Shown here: piece by piece, positions 15,001-28,687 of the stretch
Numbering within the stretch: the first letter of the stretch is position 1
Layout: each line of letters begins with the position of its first letter
DNA from: Neodiprion pinetum
Lineage: Eukaryota > Arthropoda > Insecta > Hymenoptera > Diprionidae
Direction of reading: 5' to 3'
Assembly (NCBI RefSeq): GCF_021155775.2
Contig: NC_060234.1
Span: 33,911,026 to 33,975,025, forward strand
DNA: 64,000 nt
Position numbers and translations under genes: made by a program
Notes under the pieces: model-generated
The model's database searches: none
Seen by the model: the letters and a program-made list of their open reading frames with translations, nothing else
Told to the model about the DNA's origin: nothing

Positions 15001-15134
15001 TATTATTGTTGTTGTTGTTGTTGGTTGTTGTTGTTATTATTATCATTACCATTATTTTGTTAAATTTATCATATTTCTTGCTCTCGTAAAGGAGAAGTGG
15101 CAAAGAGTTTTACAAGCAGTTTTGTTTACATGGG
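9035..15134. other. Convergent 3' region between two genes; probable long 3' UTRs
   Basis: This lies between the stop codon of the plus-strand coiled-coil gene and the stop codon of minus-strand PHAF1. It is strongly AT-rich, with many AATAAA-like hexamers, so the true poly(A) sites cannot be chosen by eye. Two copies of the Pumilio-type octamer TGTAAATA occur on the plus strand at 10098-10105 and 11042-11049. In a 3' UTR these could be translational control sites, but such octamers also arise by chance in AT-rich DNA. I see no additional gene. Confidence 0.45.
14930..15055. repeat. Imperfect ATT/GTT trinucleotide repeat in the PHAF1 3' flank
   Basis: About 125 bp of TTA/TTG triplets broken by a few C-containing units. 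It begins 80 bp past the PHAF1 stop codon and, read on the minus strand, is an AAT/AAC array probably inside that gene's 3' UTR. The poly-Leu and poly-Asn open frames it creates are artefacts of the repeat. Confidence 0.9.
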
Positions 15135-18100
15135 TCACGCCGTCTCATATAACGTAACACTGGCAATATGTTGATTAGCCATTACTTCTACGATCACATC
15201 GCGAACGCCATAGCAAAACGTGCATCCAAATGGATTTGTAGTGTTGGTCGAAGATGCGCGATTTAATACAACGGGTCGCGCACTAGCCTTCAACTGCTCG
15301 CTTACTCTGTCCCATTTAGTGTAGGCAGTGATCTGTAACGCACAAGTAATATGTATATCATGTTGTATATCCATTTCGGTAGCAAATCTTATCAGGCTTG
15401 CTTGATTATAATACAATCATGACTCACTGTTACTGGGGATGGAGAAACGTCAATGAGTTTTCCAGAATCGGATGCGCCAATTGTTTCCGGTGGTAGATTC
15501 AAAGTGAATTCACAACGATGGTACATATTGAAATTATAATGCCCTGGATAATTTGTGTGCAGTACAAATTTTTTTACCCACTGCGTCTTGGCATCGAACA
15601 ATACGTCCTGATTAACAAATGAAAATTTATTACAAACAGCTCTTTTCAGAAAACGTCACCAAATAATTGATTTGAGGATCGTTACGGTTGAGTACGATGC
15701 CTTTGTGAAGTAACATCTCTTGCGATACCTTTTTTCTCAAAGTAAAATGAGATATTTTAAAATACGTAAAACTCTGATATAGTGTTTGTGAGCAAGAAAA
15801 AAATCGATAGATCAAAAATACGTAGGATTATAATATTATGTTAGTATATTTAACATAAAAATCAACTAGTTGTCAATACAGGTATTGTTGTGTAGTTAAA
15901 GAATTTGGCTAACATAAGATTATCAAATAAATTGACACATTGATGTCTCGTGGGATTTCAGATGATCTTTCAGGCAAAGAAGGATTATTTGCATTGTTTC
16001 GCCAATAAGGCATGAATTCCATCTTAAGAAAAATTCTAATTAGAGTGCATGTCGGTATTTCTTTTAAAACCAATAGAAATGAAAAAAGTGTTCAATGCGA
16101 TAACTATATGGAATCAAGTCTTACCAGTCCAAGGGTAAAGTAATTGTAAAAGAAATCTGAACGCCTGGTTTTGTCCCGCTTATGCGCATGGGGACTGTGG
16201 ATTCTCATTTTGTCCTCTGCTTTGAAAAATACTCTAGAAGGCGCCCCAAGAGCACTCAACACATCTTCACACGAATCCCCGAACCATACCTTAAGTCACA
16301 TTTGCAAAATCCATATATAAGTAGTTCATTTGTTATTTATCTTTACTTATTGAGAAATTCAAGGAAGTAGCATCAACAATATGTTTTATGATTATAATCA
16401 AGGTTTCATATGCTTTGAAAAGGTTCAGCAGTCATTTGATCACAGTTACAATTTATAAAATTGTAGAAATTGAAGGGACTTCTAATTTAGTAGATGGTCG
16501 TACAAAAAAGAGAAATGATTTCTGCTGGCAGTATGTTATACATTTTAATATTCGAATTTTGAAACAAAGGTATCTTGCGATTCTTACCTCTTTGGTAAAA
16601 CGATGTTTTTTAGGCTCCAATAGAACCCTTGTTGCTGAGCCTCCCTCCGTGAAGAGATGCAATTTCAAACCACGGGTACGAACTTTATCTCTAATTACTT
16701 CTGCCTTGTCCAAATACAAGTTGTTATGGTAGCAGACCTAATAAAAATAAGCTTATTCTTAAAAGTTATGCGTTATTTCGTGATAATATTTGTTATCTTC
16801 TAAAATCCACTGGTTGTAAACGTGACATAACTCTATTATTGATCGTTGTGCAACATTCAGTGGTAGATATGAGTAACAAAATAAAAAAATCCATTTTCCG
16901 TAATGTAGATTCCATTCCGTAGATGTAACTCAACTCTGATGTTAGTGTAATCTTGGAAGTGCCCAATTTTTTTTACCGTTACGCCCTTAAAGCAAAGTTT
17001 TATTGCCGAACATCAGCTAATTATAGAATTGTAGTTAGACAATTATTACCGATTTACTTTGCAAATTCTTACAATTTACAAATGAAATTTGAATAAATTA
17101 AGAGGAAAATGGATATACGAACGAGTGGTAAAGGTGGAGGAGATGTTTTGGGACTATGTTCTTCTCCTCCGCCAGCAGTTCCAGTAGCAACATTATTTCC
17201 AACATAAATAGCAGTTTTAGCCACCAGTGGTGAAGCTCCGTTAGAGAATCGTAAGGATCCCAAGCCATGTGCATAGCCTGGTTGAAATTTAGAATCTATT
17301 GGGAAGTAGAACGACAGTCCTCTGAAATTCAGAACGAACACCTGAAACAGGAAAAGTTTATTACTATTATTATAAACAAGTGATAAGCGTTAAAAAGATT
17401 ATCTGATCGTTCATACAAGCAGCAAATCAAGTTATTCTTGAAGAAGTACAGTTATAAAACAAATAAGTAATTGAATATCAGATGTTATATTTGATGAATC
17501 TAAAATATCTTACACTGCATAATCTCAATTGTACCTGTTTGTCACTGTCATAGACGCCAGGATGAGTAGCCCCAAACGAATGTTCTATTTGTTCAATAGA
17601 TGGAAGTACCTCTGGTGAATTGAAAGGCAGACCACAATATTTAAGTTTAACTAGCTTCATATTATATATTTCTATAATTTTCAACCTCTGCGCGACTGGA
17701 TCGAATATAAGTCGTACCCCGTCATGTGGTAAATTTATTACTAAGTCTACTTCTAATGGATTCTGAAAAAAAGAAACGTCACTTTATCTTACATCGACTC
17801 TCTGATTCTTAAACAATGATTCAAGCTTCGTTAATTCAAAAGTTGGTACATGGACTGAATAGTTTTTATTGAGAACAAACAAATTTTTGTTTTTATTCAA
17901 TCATTCCACTCATAGGAATAATATAAACGTTTTCATGCAAAATTTTAATTCAAATTCGTCTGACGATTTCTATAATATAGCAGTTATACAAATAATGGTT
18001 ATCTAAAACCTCAGAATATTAACTACAGAAATCTCAGCTGAATTATTACAATTTTCTTCTTTCATATCTGTTCTGTTAAAATACAATTTTGGCAGTAAAT

Positions 18101-19316
18101 TTTTTCAAGTACAATCAATTTACTGCAGATTTGGCTATTTGTTTTGTAAATCACGAATTGATTCGTCTAGAATTAATTCAGCAATGAAGATATGAAAAAA
18201 AAATCTAAATAATATCAGAAGTATAAATTCCGCCTTTTCATTTTTCAGAAGGTGAACTTTGCAGAGCAAAAATTTGATTTCAAATCTCTTATTGCGTAGA
18301 AGCCAAAATTCTGCATAATATGAGATACCGTACTTTATATATTCGATTAGCATAGTTTTCAAATCGAAATAGCATATGTTACGTATTCTGTTTGTATTTA
18401 TAAAATTTTACGCGTTATCCCCACCCTCAAATGTTTTGGATCTGTAGGTATGAAGTTCGACTACAGATGTCACTAGTGGAGACTACAAAAGCCCATCCCA
18501 CTGTTTACACTCCGTGACTGTGGCATTCTGCCATTATTACTATTTACTGATAGTGATAGTGGATTTGAAATACTTACAGTATCACTGTAAAGAACTTGTA
18601 CTCCCCTTATAATGCCCACTTGTGATTGTATTATTGCTACAGATTGAGAGAAATGCATTCCTGTTGAAGAAAGAAGACGAATGAGAAAAAAACGAGAGTA
18701 GAAATTATTTACATTAACAATAACTTTCGTACGGTAATTACAATTATGTAGTTTAGCTGCAACTAGAAGCACGTTAACGCGTATGTATGTGAAAAGATGG
18801 ATAAAAGTAAAAGTGTCGAGAACCTTGAAAACAATCGCGGCTCGTATTTAATAACCCGTGAAGAAATGAGCTAGCCCTGCATATTGAAACGGCTATACTC
18901 CTTTGTTATAACAATGTTGGAAAATTTGGCGTGAGACAGGTATAAATGAAAATAAAAAAAAAGCAGAAAATAAACATTCGAATTATGTAATGGAGTTGAT
19001 GTTTACGTACACACGGATAGGAGTTTGTTTACGTGCAATGATTGTCAAAATATAATTGTTTACCACAACTAAACCTGTAATAATGAATTATAGAAGTCAC
19101 GAGGGTTGCGATTGGGGCGATGACAACTGTTGAAAATCAATGAAAACATGACGCGATTGCGTTGTGAAAATTTTAACCCTCAAGCGGAATATCGTTTTCA
19201 GCAAAATTCTACGTAATATACCGAGAGAATTTACGAATGTTTCGTCACTTGCCTAAAATAAATTCCCACTGCTCACAACCGAGAGACCTCTCGGGTACCA
19301 CCTCAAGCTCCAGCAT
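15135..19316 (-). CDS. PHAF1: PHAF1 (phagophore/phagosome assembly factor 1, C16orf70/UPF0183 family)
   Basis: Eight minus-strand exons make a complete protein of 428 residues (human about 422): 19253-19316, 18578-18660, 17535-17762, 17123-17341, 16588-16737, 16125-16289, 15428-15607 and 15135-15332, ending in TGA. The ATG at 19316 opens MLELEVVPERSLGCEQWEF, the family N-terminus. Other family hallmarks are KLVKLKYCG, EQIEHSFGATHPGVY, LNFRGLSFYFPIDS, GDSCEDVLSALG, the segment KKFVLHTNYPGHYNFNMYH, and the C-terminal NTNPFGCTF and NQHIASVTLY. The mammalian protein works with BCAS3, and the pair binds PI3P on the forming autophagosome; the same role is inferred here. Two splice donors are odd. 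Intron 1 begins GC (AG|GCAAGT), and intron 4 begins CTC|GTTCGT. Both are needed to keep the conserved frame. The remaining introns are ordinary GT-AG. The Gly/Pro/Ser-rich stretch near residues 180-198 is the variable part of the family. Confidence 0.97.
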
Positions 19317-22300
19317 CCTACGATATACTCCCAAGCCTATCAGTCACAGAAAATCAACTAAAACCACACAACGCGGCCGTAATTTTTCCGTGAACTGCGC
19401 CGTTTCTTTGTTTGCGACGTACGATTTGTGCTTAGCAAGCGGCCATGTTGACTTTCTTGTACCACACCGTCTCCCACCGCGGCTGGCAAACTGTCACCGA
19501 ACAGCTGATCCCGCGCGCCTCCCCAGGGAAGACCCTATCTTTCGCGGGGCCCCGTGCATATTTCGCGGCAAATTGTATAAAACTCCAGGAAAACGATAGT
19601 ATTCTCTACCGAGGTATGATCGTGAGTATATTTTCGAAAATTCGATACCGCGGACAATTTCCACGATTAGGTAGCGCTCGGATATTCCTAAACGGCGCGA
19701 TGTAGCAAAAGTCACGATTTCGTTAATCTCTGTCTTGTCGTTGGTACTTATCAAATTTCTTTCTTTATTTCGGTGAGTGAAATCGAACTGATACATGTTT
19801 GATCTATGCACCCTGCGTGGAGAGGAAATGTTTTTTAAGTAAAATCAATTAGTTTTGCTCCATTTCAATACAGAATCTTCAAAACCTGCAAGTAATGACT
19901 TTCGTGTACTCCAAGTGAACTTTTGTGCGTCGGTGCATTTACATTTTTTTGCATAGATGCGTCGTCGACGTTTGGATAATACGAAATTTTGTGGAAGATA
20001 GTGAGACAATGCGAAATAATTGCATTCTTCGAAATATTCTCGACATAACTCCCACGTTCTTCTGTTTTCACGTAGGGCAACAATTTACATTCCCGCGTTT
20101 ACTCAACGTAAGAACTTGACGTTTGTACAATGTAAAAATATGTCCTGTGTCGCGAATGTATTATTTTCATTTTCTTTTGACGTGTGTTTTTCGATATGAT
20201 AAAAAATATTTTTCAATTTGTAATAATAATGACTTGCGAGGTAGTCGCTTCTGAGCTGAAAGGAAGTAAATAAAAGCCTTGCTTCTCCCCATCACACTCG
20301 ATCAGACACGTCTGTACGTTCCGCATTATCGCTAATGCACACTTTCAACTTTCCACCTTTAGATTATTGGAGTTTCGAACTTTAGAATGCTTGACTTCTA
20401 AGATAAACTACTTTTAATGATTGTAAAATTGCCAGTGACTCGATAAATGTGCACAAGTCAGTAGTGCGAGTATAAATTTTTACCAGTGACATCCGCGTGC
20501 GTTAAGTATATGTATTCCTCTCTCAAATACAGCATCTACGTTATCAGTCGGCCAAAGAAGCGGCAAAAGGTATTTACATTTCTCTGAAATTCTAATGCTG
20601 GTAAAATTGCCAGGATTGTCTCACAACAATCGTAAGTTGTCGATATTGCAGCAGCTGTCCTGACCAAAGACTTCTCCATGGTTCTCTGTGTCTAGACAGA
20701 GGTCTCCCCCAGTCTATTGGACTCAAGATCGTAACTGCAAACCTCGTAACCCTGTGCTTTAAAGTGTGCGGAAGGGGATGGGGACAAAGTCGACTTACAC
20801 AACTCTACCAGTTCTGTCAATGGTATGTCTAAAAATATTCAAACTATTTGGAGTTGTTTCTATGTATTTTTTTATCTCTGAGTTTGAAATGTTTACTACC
20901 TTTGTGACAGTCAATGATGGATTCCAACAATTTCTCTATCAATATACCTCTCAAGTTTTACACGTTTGAGATATTCAAAATTTCGTCTTCGAATTGTTCA
21001 TTTTTCAAACTCTTACATCTGTGAAATATCTGGACAGTCGCATTTTCTAATTTCTTGAATTATACGTGCTGTTTGGAATGAAAAAAAAAAAAAAAACCTA
21101 GCGTGACTCTAATCATAGTGTGAACTTTTCGCGATCGGTTCGCGTGACATCGTATGCATAGATGACATTCGTCATTCAAATTGCATCATCCTTATTTACT
21201 GCAACATTGCTGAACCACACATGATGAGTATAATTGCGGTGAAGATTGGCAATATAATTGCCAATCAGTAGCAAAATCGTAATTCTCAGTAAAAAAAACA
21301 CTCACTTAACCTCTTGCATACAACACGAGAGAAATAAAGAGAGATAGAGCAAATTTTATCTTATTGCGACTGTCGGCGTCAGTCAATGTGACGTCAGTTG
21401 GGGGCTCGACTCGCTCCGCAAACATATCTTGGTGATAATAAATAATATACAGTATGTCGAAGCGGGACCACTGGTTTGCATTCGTGCGCTAATTGTAAGT
21501 TTACAACGAAGCGTAAATTGCACGCAAATAGAAACCTATAATATACGGCATAAACGTTAGACACGAGCGACGATCCGAAGCTTGGTTGAATTTTAACGAT
21601 TACGAAGACGTCCCTCTGCGTAATACTTTGATCGAATTCCTTTACACACTATGATTGTCTTGAAATATATTTTTTGCAAGATCCCGTAACCATTTTGGTC
21701 GAGCTCCTGAATTCCCGTAATAAGTCTCTAAATATTCTTTGTCGTACCTTGAGTGACAGAATTAATAGCTGCAGTGTAACTAGAGAGTAAATCTCAGGGA
21801 TTTAAATCCAGATTAGAGTCTTTCGGACCTCTGCTCACAAATTGGTAAATTCATTTTGACACAATTATACCGACGTTTCCGTCGAATTTTGGAAACCATA
21901 ATATACAAGTAAAGGAAAATAGTTCGTTGGTGAAAATCAACCTTGGCTGGCATATTATATTACATGCATTTACAGTAGAGAGTCACACACAGGCGAAGCA
22001 ATATCAGCTGTGGGTTTGCGCAAAGATCAGCTTCGTGTTGTTGCCACGACGAAGAGGCACGACCCCCGCGAATCATTCCCCCTTGCCCCTTTCCTCTCAA
22101 GCCCTGAGTTTTCGCATTAATCGTAAGTAAATAAAAATATTCGCGATAACAGCTGGAGACCTTTAACGACACGTTACCCGCTTGTATCTTACTCAGAGAC
22201 AAGCCTTCGACATTCCCCTCGTTGTTACCAGAGACTATCTTTCGCAAGTGCAGCCGTAACGCAATATGCATCTCTGTACATACAGCTGTCGTGTGTACTC

Positions 22301-25300
22301 ACTATATGTAGATTAGTGCCAGCGGCAGCTACGGTATGTGATTTCATACCTGAATTCTGATGATTCGAGACCGCGTGTACGCAAGGAATGCGTATAACGT
22401 TAAATAGGCCGTTTGATAAGCGACAATTTCATAATATTTTTTTCCAAATATGTTTGTTTCGCTTATTATGATCACGGGCTTAGTGGCGTCGGGAAGAGTT
22501 GTATTCAAAGATTGTTGAATCCATTTGTCGATGTAATAATGCAACAAGCTTACACTTCGGTTAATGTGTTGGCAACAGCTTTGGATAATTTTAATCTCGG
22601 ATCACATTGTTTTGAAATAACTTGATTTCGGGTCAGTCCAATAGTCCGTGATTCACGGTCCACGAACTGCGATCCGCAATTCACAATCCAATTATAATTC
22701 GCATGAGTCGATAGCCTTTGCCATTCTTGTGCCACTACGCTTTGCATAATTATACGTGTACATACGCATGCGTACGCGGAGGCATTTAAAGCTGCAACGC
22801 GCCAGTCTAGCGGGAAAAAAATACGAATGCGTAGGCAGTGCTGATGTATAGTATACGTATAACTCACAGCTCTGTTTCGAGTGATAGCAGACTTTGAATC
22901 GGTTTAAACCGGCTTACCGGCGGTTTCCGTTCCTGACATAAAAATCGGCGCATGTACGCGCGATGTAATAATGGACAATTTACCTACTCCGTACTGAAAT
23001 CGTTGTACAGATGTCGTGTTATTATTATCGCAACTTTGTAATTATAGTTCATAATAATTATGAGCGCACAAAGTTTTGTTGACTAAATCACAGCGTCGAA
23101 ATAATATTGACAAAGCCAGCAATTTGTATACACTACTTTTTCAGTGGCTTATTCTTTTATTTTATTATTTTTTCTTCGGTATGATAAAAGTTGTTGACGT
23201 GCATATGCCGACTATCTACATCTTCAGTAGTTTGAATGTATTCCCATCTTTTCAGTTCTACGTAAATCGGAGGTTTTTTTCTCCGGAAAAATATGAATAT
23301 AATGGTGCAATATGCTCAATGCTCTTTGAATTCATCGGAAGTTAGATATTTAACCCAAGATGTGAACTGAAGAAAGTGTTTTTCCACCATTTTAATGAAT
23401 AAATTCCAGTATTTCTGGAGTCAATTACTCATTCGATATACGATCTCATTCACCAATAGCGTCGTAAGAATTTTTGACTGGGAATACAATACAATTGGTA
23501 TCAACAATTAGTATTCTTTAAAATTTCCTCCAATTTCCATGCATACTAATAATGAGAATGAATGTAACAAAATTTTAAACGACCGTACCGTAAGATGCAC
23601 GCTGTACCAAGAGACCTATTCGAGTTTATACGATACTCACCTAAATGACGAAAGAACGAACGTTTGCATAATCTGTCTCGAAGCGATTCCCGTGTGACAC
23701 GTGGACCGTGAATCGTAAAATGTACCAAACCTAACGAGGCTATCTATTTGTAAACAGAGCGAAGATTGCCAGTTCTTTTTGTCAGGCAGACTTTGATGAG
23801 ACTTCGCGCGTAATTAAGAATTACATACGTAGAATGAAATCTAAATTAGTACATCCAGATGTGGGAATCTCTCGTCTTTGTATGATTGGGTTTTCACAAA
23901 AGTCTCCCGCTAATGGAGCAGATGAAACACCACTCGCTACGTCTTTCGTAATGTGCACATATTTTGAAGGCTCCGTCTAAGGGCCGCTACCTAAAGATAT
24001 CGCTTAATCAAATGACCCGGCCGAGATCTTCTTGACCCTAGTGGCTGCCCTGTGGTAGTCTAGACCCTGGAGTTGCCGAAGGGTTGAATATCTTGCAGGA
24101 TAATGTCGGAGCAGTGATATTCCGCTGACCTCTCGATAGATTATTTCAGTTATCGCGACTTGAATCACCCTGTCTGGCCTTTTTGGAGATCGTTGTCGCT
24201 TGGCAGGGAAGTTTGGGTCGAAAGTCTTGCGTAATGTAGTAAATAGCAGTTGTCGAAAAAAATGATGTCAATGGAACGCATGATTCTTTTTAGTTGTTAA
24301 ATGGATCGTTATACCGGCCTAATCAAGCTTTCATAAGATTTGTCGAACTAAATGCCGTCGACTGATTCTAACTTCCGTTTTCACATCGAACAACTTCATT
24401 GGTCAGCGAACGGATTAGTTTGCCACGGCGTAATCCGGTCAGAAATGAGTCTATCGTTGTTCGGAAATTCCGAGAGATTTTTAACACGCGGATTGGTTAT
24501 TTACTCCAAATCATAAGCAATAACAGTAAATCCGAAACAAAAGTGCAAAATCATCGTGGACCACAATACTGCGTGCAGGCAAATCTCTGGCTAGAGTGTG
24601 GCCGTTGATTAAATTCATGTAATAAAATAATCCACGTTACCGAAGTCCAAGCGATAACCAATCAGAATAAACGAAAGTGCCAAGCCCTCGCGATATCGCT
24701 GTATGTAATACACTACACATATAATACGCAGTTGCAAAAATGATAATGAATAATGTTTTGCCGTTTTCTCTTCGATTTTGTGGTTTTGTTAACTCGTGTG
24801 TAAATATTTTGCAATTGGTTGAATTTAACTTGCCATACGTTATTCCACTTGCAGGCATACTAACTTCGAGTGAACCTTGAACGTGACAAAAAAAATGTGC
24901 TGAACATTGTCACTCGTCCCGGGTGTTCATTACTCATTGTCAGCAGTTAGTACCCACCTGCGGTATCGACTAACAGAAAACCTATTCGATAGTTGATTAA
25001 AAGTAAAAATTTCTTGTAAGAAAAAGCTGGGCGTTGAGAAAGTGTCTTCTTCTGCACGGATTACGCAGTATGTCACGCAAGGATATAAGTAGGTGTTGAG
25101 AATTGCGAAAGCGTTAGAGTGCGTACAACGCGTGTGGTTTACGTACGCGATAAGTCGAATTCATGACATTCTGTATCGACAGTTGCACCTGTGTAATTAT
25201 GCGCTGCAGCATTTTGCGAAACATTTAACCTGCGAACCAATATCCAGTTTGATCCGGAACACCGAGGCTGTTCAGGTTATGCGAGGGTAGTAATCAGTGA

Positions 25301-28300
25301 AGCAGAAACTGGAAATCAGGCACGAACCAGCATTGCAGTTCTGCCAGTCTCATGACTACCAGTTAGTCTCCTTATTGTTGGTTTTAGATAATGGCATTGT
25401 CTAACGGATTTAAGTGCATGGTTGCAACGCCTGCATGATTCCTTTTTTACAGTAGCCACGTTCGCATTGCAGGCTCAAGTTCAAAGATCGCGTCCGTTTA
25501 ATCACACTTCGCGTCTCTTTGACGTGTATGCAGAAATTGTCATAGAAACTGCTTTGCCCGGCAAAAGTATTTTTTCTTTCGCTTTCATTTTCTAAACCGC
25601 TCATTGGAAGCGATAAATTGATAGATTCGTAATCTACGGGTGATTTCTAGACTCTTGGCACATAGGCGACGGGTCGGGGCAATATGCACGTGTATGGTGG
25701 TACACTTGACGAAAGAGAATTGACCTCGGAGCTAGACTGATCGACTCGAGATATACATAAGTCTGAAGATTAATTCGGTTTTCGAAATGGGATTTTGGTA
25801 CAAAGCAGGGTGGTCCTTATTCAGGGTGTCGACTAATTTTGTCCGCCCCACCTCCCAAATCAACTTCAAAAAATAATGCAAAGACAATTGCCTAATTTTT
25901 TACCAATTTTACCTCAACTCTATGATAGTCCGCTTTGTGATCGAAGTTTCTTTTGAATATGACATGGGAAAAACTTTTTTTCTCAGTATATATTTTATTG
26001 TAAGAGTACTGAGGTTTCAAAAAATCTGTAAGTGCGAAGTCTTGGTGGGCGTTACTGCTACTATCCGAAGAAAAATGCATCATACAAGGCAATCTCGACG
26101 AATTCGTCAACACCCTAAATGAAGACTACCCTAAGACGTACCTAATTTCTCGCCAAGAATCGCGGTACATGTTACGCGAACACAAAAAATATTCATAACC
26201 GCATCGTTTTGACAGCATTCTTATCGCGGCGGAGTTTATTATTGTTTTCAGACTACTTAATTTGGCTGTTATTTACGAGCGTAATTTACGATTGTGAATT
26301 TCAGAGAAACGACAGCTTGCAGAGCAAAGTCTTCTTCATGATTCTCGACTATCTGCGCTACAAAGTCTTCGTACGGATAAAATTATTTCTGTATATAGTT
26401 ATAAGAATTAGAAATTTTTTACGGAGTTACGTACACAAGTCCAACCCGATACTTGAACTGAGAAATGTATATGGTCATGAGCCTCATATATTTTGAAATT
26501 CAAGAGTGGGCTCAAGTTCACCTCTCTTGTCAATATTTAATCCATCTACAACTTATAACGCGGTGGATATCGGTAAATTCTTGGCAACAAAGAAACGGAG
26601 TATAAACAATGCATCTGATCATTTTTAAAACTCTTCCTCGTCGTAATATGATTCATGAAATGCATTGTAAAAGTCAATTATTATCTGTATAAATAGACGC
26701 AGAGAAGAAAGTCGGAACGCAGGTTCACGATTTGTTACCTTCGTGTGTGTGCATACAATTCTCGGTTTATCTATTCTGGCCCATGTTATACACATGGCGG
26801 TTTTGTTTTGAATTTCTTCTGGCTAGAACGTTTCGGTACTTGTTGTCAGTTACTACATCAATAATTGGGGAAGTGAACATAGTCTCGGCAATATTATTTT
26901 CATAGTTATCGCCCGCTACGTCATTGTAACTATTGGATCTCAGTATTATTATAATGATCGTTGTTAGTACATGCTGTATAACAAATTTGAACGATCTTGG
27001 TACACGACCACAAGGTCAGATAGTCTCAAATACAATATTATCTGTTTGAAAAAGTTTCTCACGAGTTTCAAACAATTAAAGTTTTATTATTTTTCGAAGA
27101 AACTGCAGTATAGGGCACCTGCAATGGACACGTTTACGTATTACGACTCTTGCTCGAAGAACTCTATTAAATTTAATGGTCTTGTAGCGACATGCATAGA
27201 TTATTTTCACCTCACGAGCATTTTTCCCGATATCATTTCAAAATTTAATTGCTCGTTTTAAGTCCAGCAGTAAAAAATTACTGCAATAAAAAAATATGCG
27301 AGTCTATTTCTTTGATAGCGAAGATGAATACGTTGAGTTCTTCGACTCAAAACAGCGCATTGAAAATTTCACGAAATTACAACTGCTTTTCATTCTATAC
27401 GTTTTCCCATTCGCCTTCCACGCGCCCACTTACAAAATATGGTGAAAGACTGAGCGAGTAAGAGAAGAGGAGTGGGATAGAAGAGAGTGGTGTAGTTTCT
27501 AAATTCCAATGTATAATATTGTCAGCTGGCCTAACACTCTGGTGTTATTAACAGTGAGTCCAGTATCCGGAGTTCGTCGGCAGTGTCCAGCGAGTTCGGC
27601 GGCAAGGTTCCAGAAGACGTTTCGTTAATTTTTCCATAGAAAGTCTTCGTCGGATTGACTGACCATAGTCAAAGGGCCTACGCAAAGAGTAAGTGTACAC
27701 AGTATACGTATATAACGTAATAACGAAATACATACTTTAAACATGGTATCCGTAAACAAGACAGTTATTCGGTTATCCGCTTCTGATAGATTATCGTGGT
27801 ATCAAAACAAACGTGCCGTATCCGAATCAGAAAAATAATTTTTTTCCATTAGACAATCAATATTGCTGTCCCTGAAATATTGAATTTCTAGTTGATTCGC
27901 TTTGTTCTTTTACGGTTCGTTAGCCAATAATACGTCTAATAATACATTCAACCGTTCCACACGATCGATGTAACAGATCAACAAGTTTAAAAGCTCTCAC
28001 TCAGAGATCAATTCAGTTCGCCCGAGCGACGCGCACAGAGAAAGCCCGGACTACGCGGAGTTCTATTTTCTCAGGCGAAATGTATTAAGGGGTTAATTGC
28101 GACATCGCCGTACGGTTTTGCAATTGGCAAAGAACACAGCGACAGCGAAATTGTGCTAAATCAACCAGGGCATCGCGATTATTGAAAACAAAGAAGATTG
28201 TTAGAGAGATAAGAACATGTTCATACCGCGAAATTAGCTTACGTTCGTGTTACAGAGGTGTGTAATACAACACATGACGTAGAATTATCTAACTCTAGCA

Positions 28301-28687
28301 ATTCAAGTGGCGGAGGAGGATAACAAGTTCTTGTTACAAAATATCATTATATTGATAAGAAGGGGGACAGGCATAGCTGGACATTGGTTAACTGTCAACA
28401 AAAATAAATAAGTTGACTGCCGATTAAAGAGAGAAAGTAAGGTCGTGTATTTATTGTCGAACATAAATAAGATTAAAAAATTTCATCTATAAAACTCGTG
28501 CAAACGGGCACAATCCTTACATCAGTGGACGGCCACGCGTGGTCACATACTCGTAGCTCTGTTGCATGGTCTCTCCCACTACAAGGAAAATTCATTTGTT
28601 CGGCCAATAGGCGTCGAGGAACGTGGGGATTGTCAACCGGGCTTAAGGCTGCCGTAACACATAAAAGCGTGCTCTGCACCAGGCATC
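19317..28687. other. Divergent intergenic region between PHAF1 and Pepck
   Basis: About 9.4 kb with no recognisable gene on either strand; the open frames are short and without family features. The part next to 19317-19500 should hold the PHAF1 promoter, and the right end should hold Pepck 5' UTR and promoter sequence. A possible Pepck 5' UTR intron is suggested by a donor-like AAAGA|GTAAGT at about 27687 and an acceptor-like ctctgcaccag ending at 28680, eight bases before the ATG. This is weak. A short perfect hairpin sits at 21244-21266. Confidence 0.5.
21244..21266. repeat. Short perfect inverted repeat
   Basis: GATTGGCAAT and its exact reverse complement ATTGCCAATC are separated by ATA, giving 10-bp arms with a 3-nt loop. 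The arms contain ATTGG (inverted CCAAT) on both strands, so it could be a paired CCAAT-type site, but nothing else supports regulation. Confidence 0.6.

Noticed and set aside
14712..15103. Poly-Leu/Val plus-strand frame and poly-Asn minus-strand frame
   Set aside because: Both are translations of the ATT/GTT trinucleotide repeat in the PHAF1 3' flank, with no other coding feature.
17101..17118. Alternative PHAF1 exon 4 donor at TTC|GTATAT
   Set aside because: It is a better donor by sequence, but it shifts the frame and meets a stop five codons later, whereas CTC|GTTCGT preserves the conserved protein.
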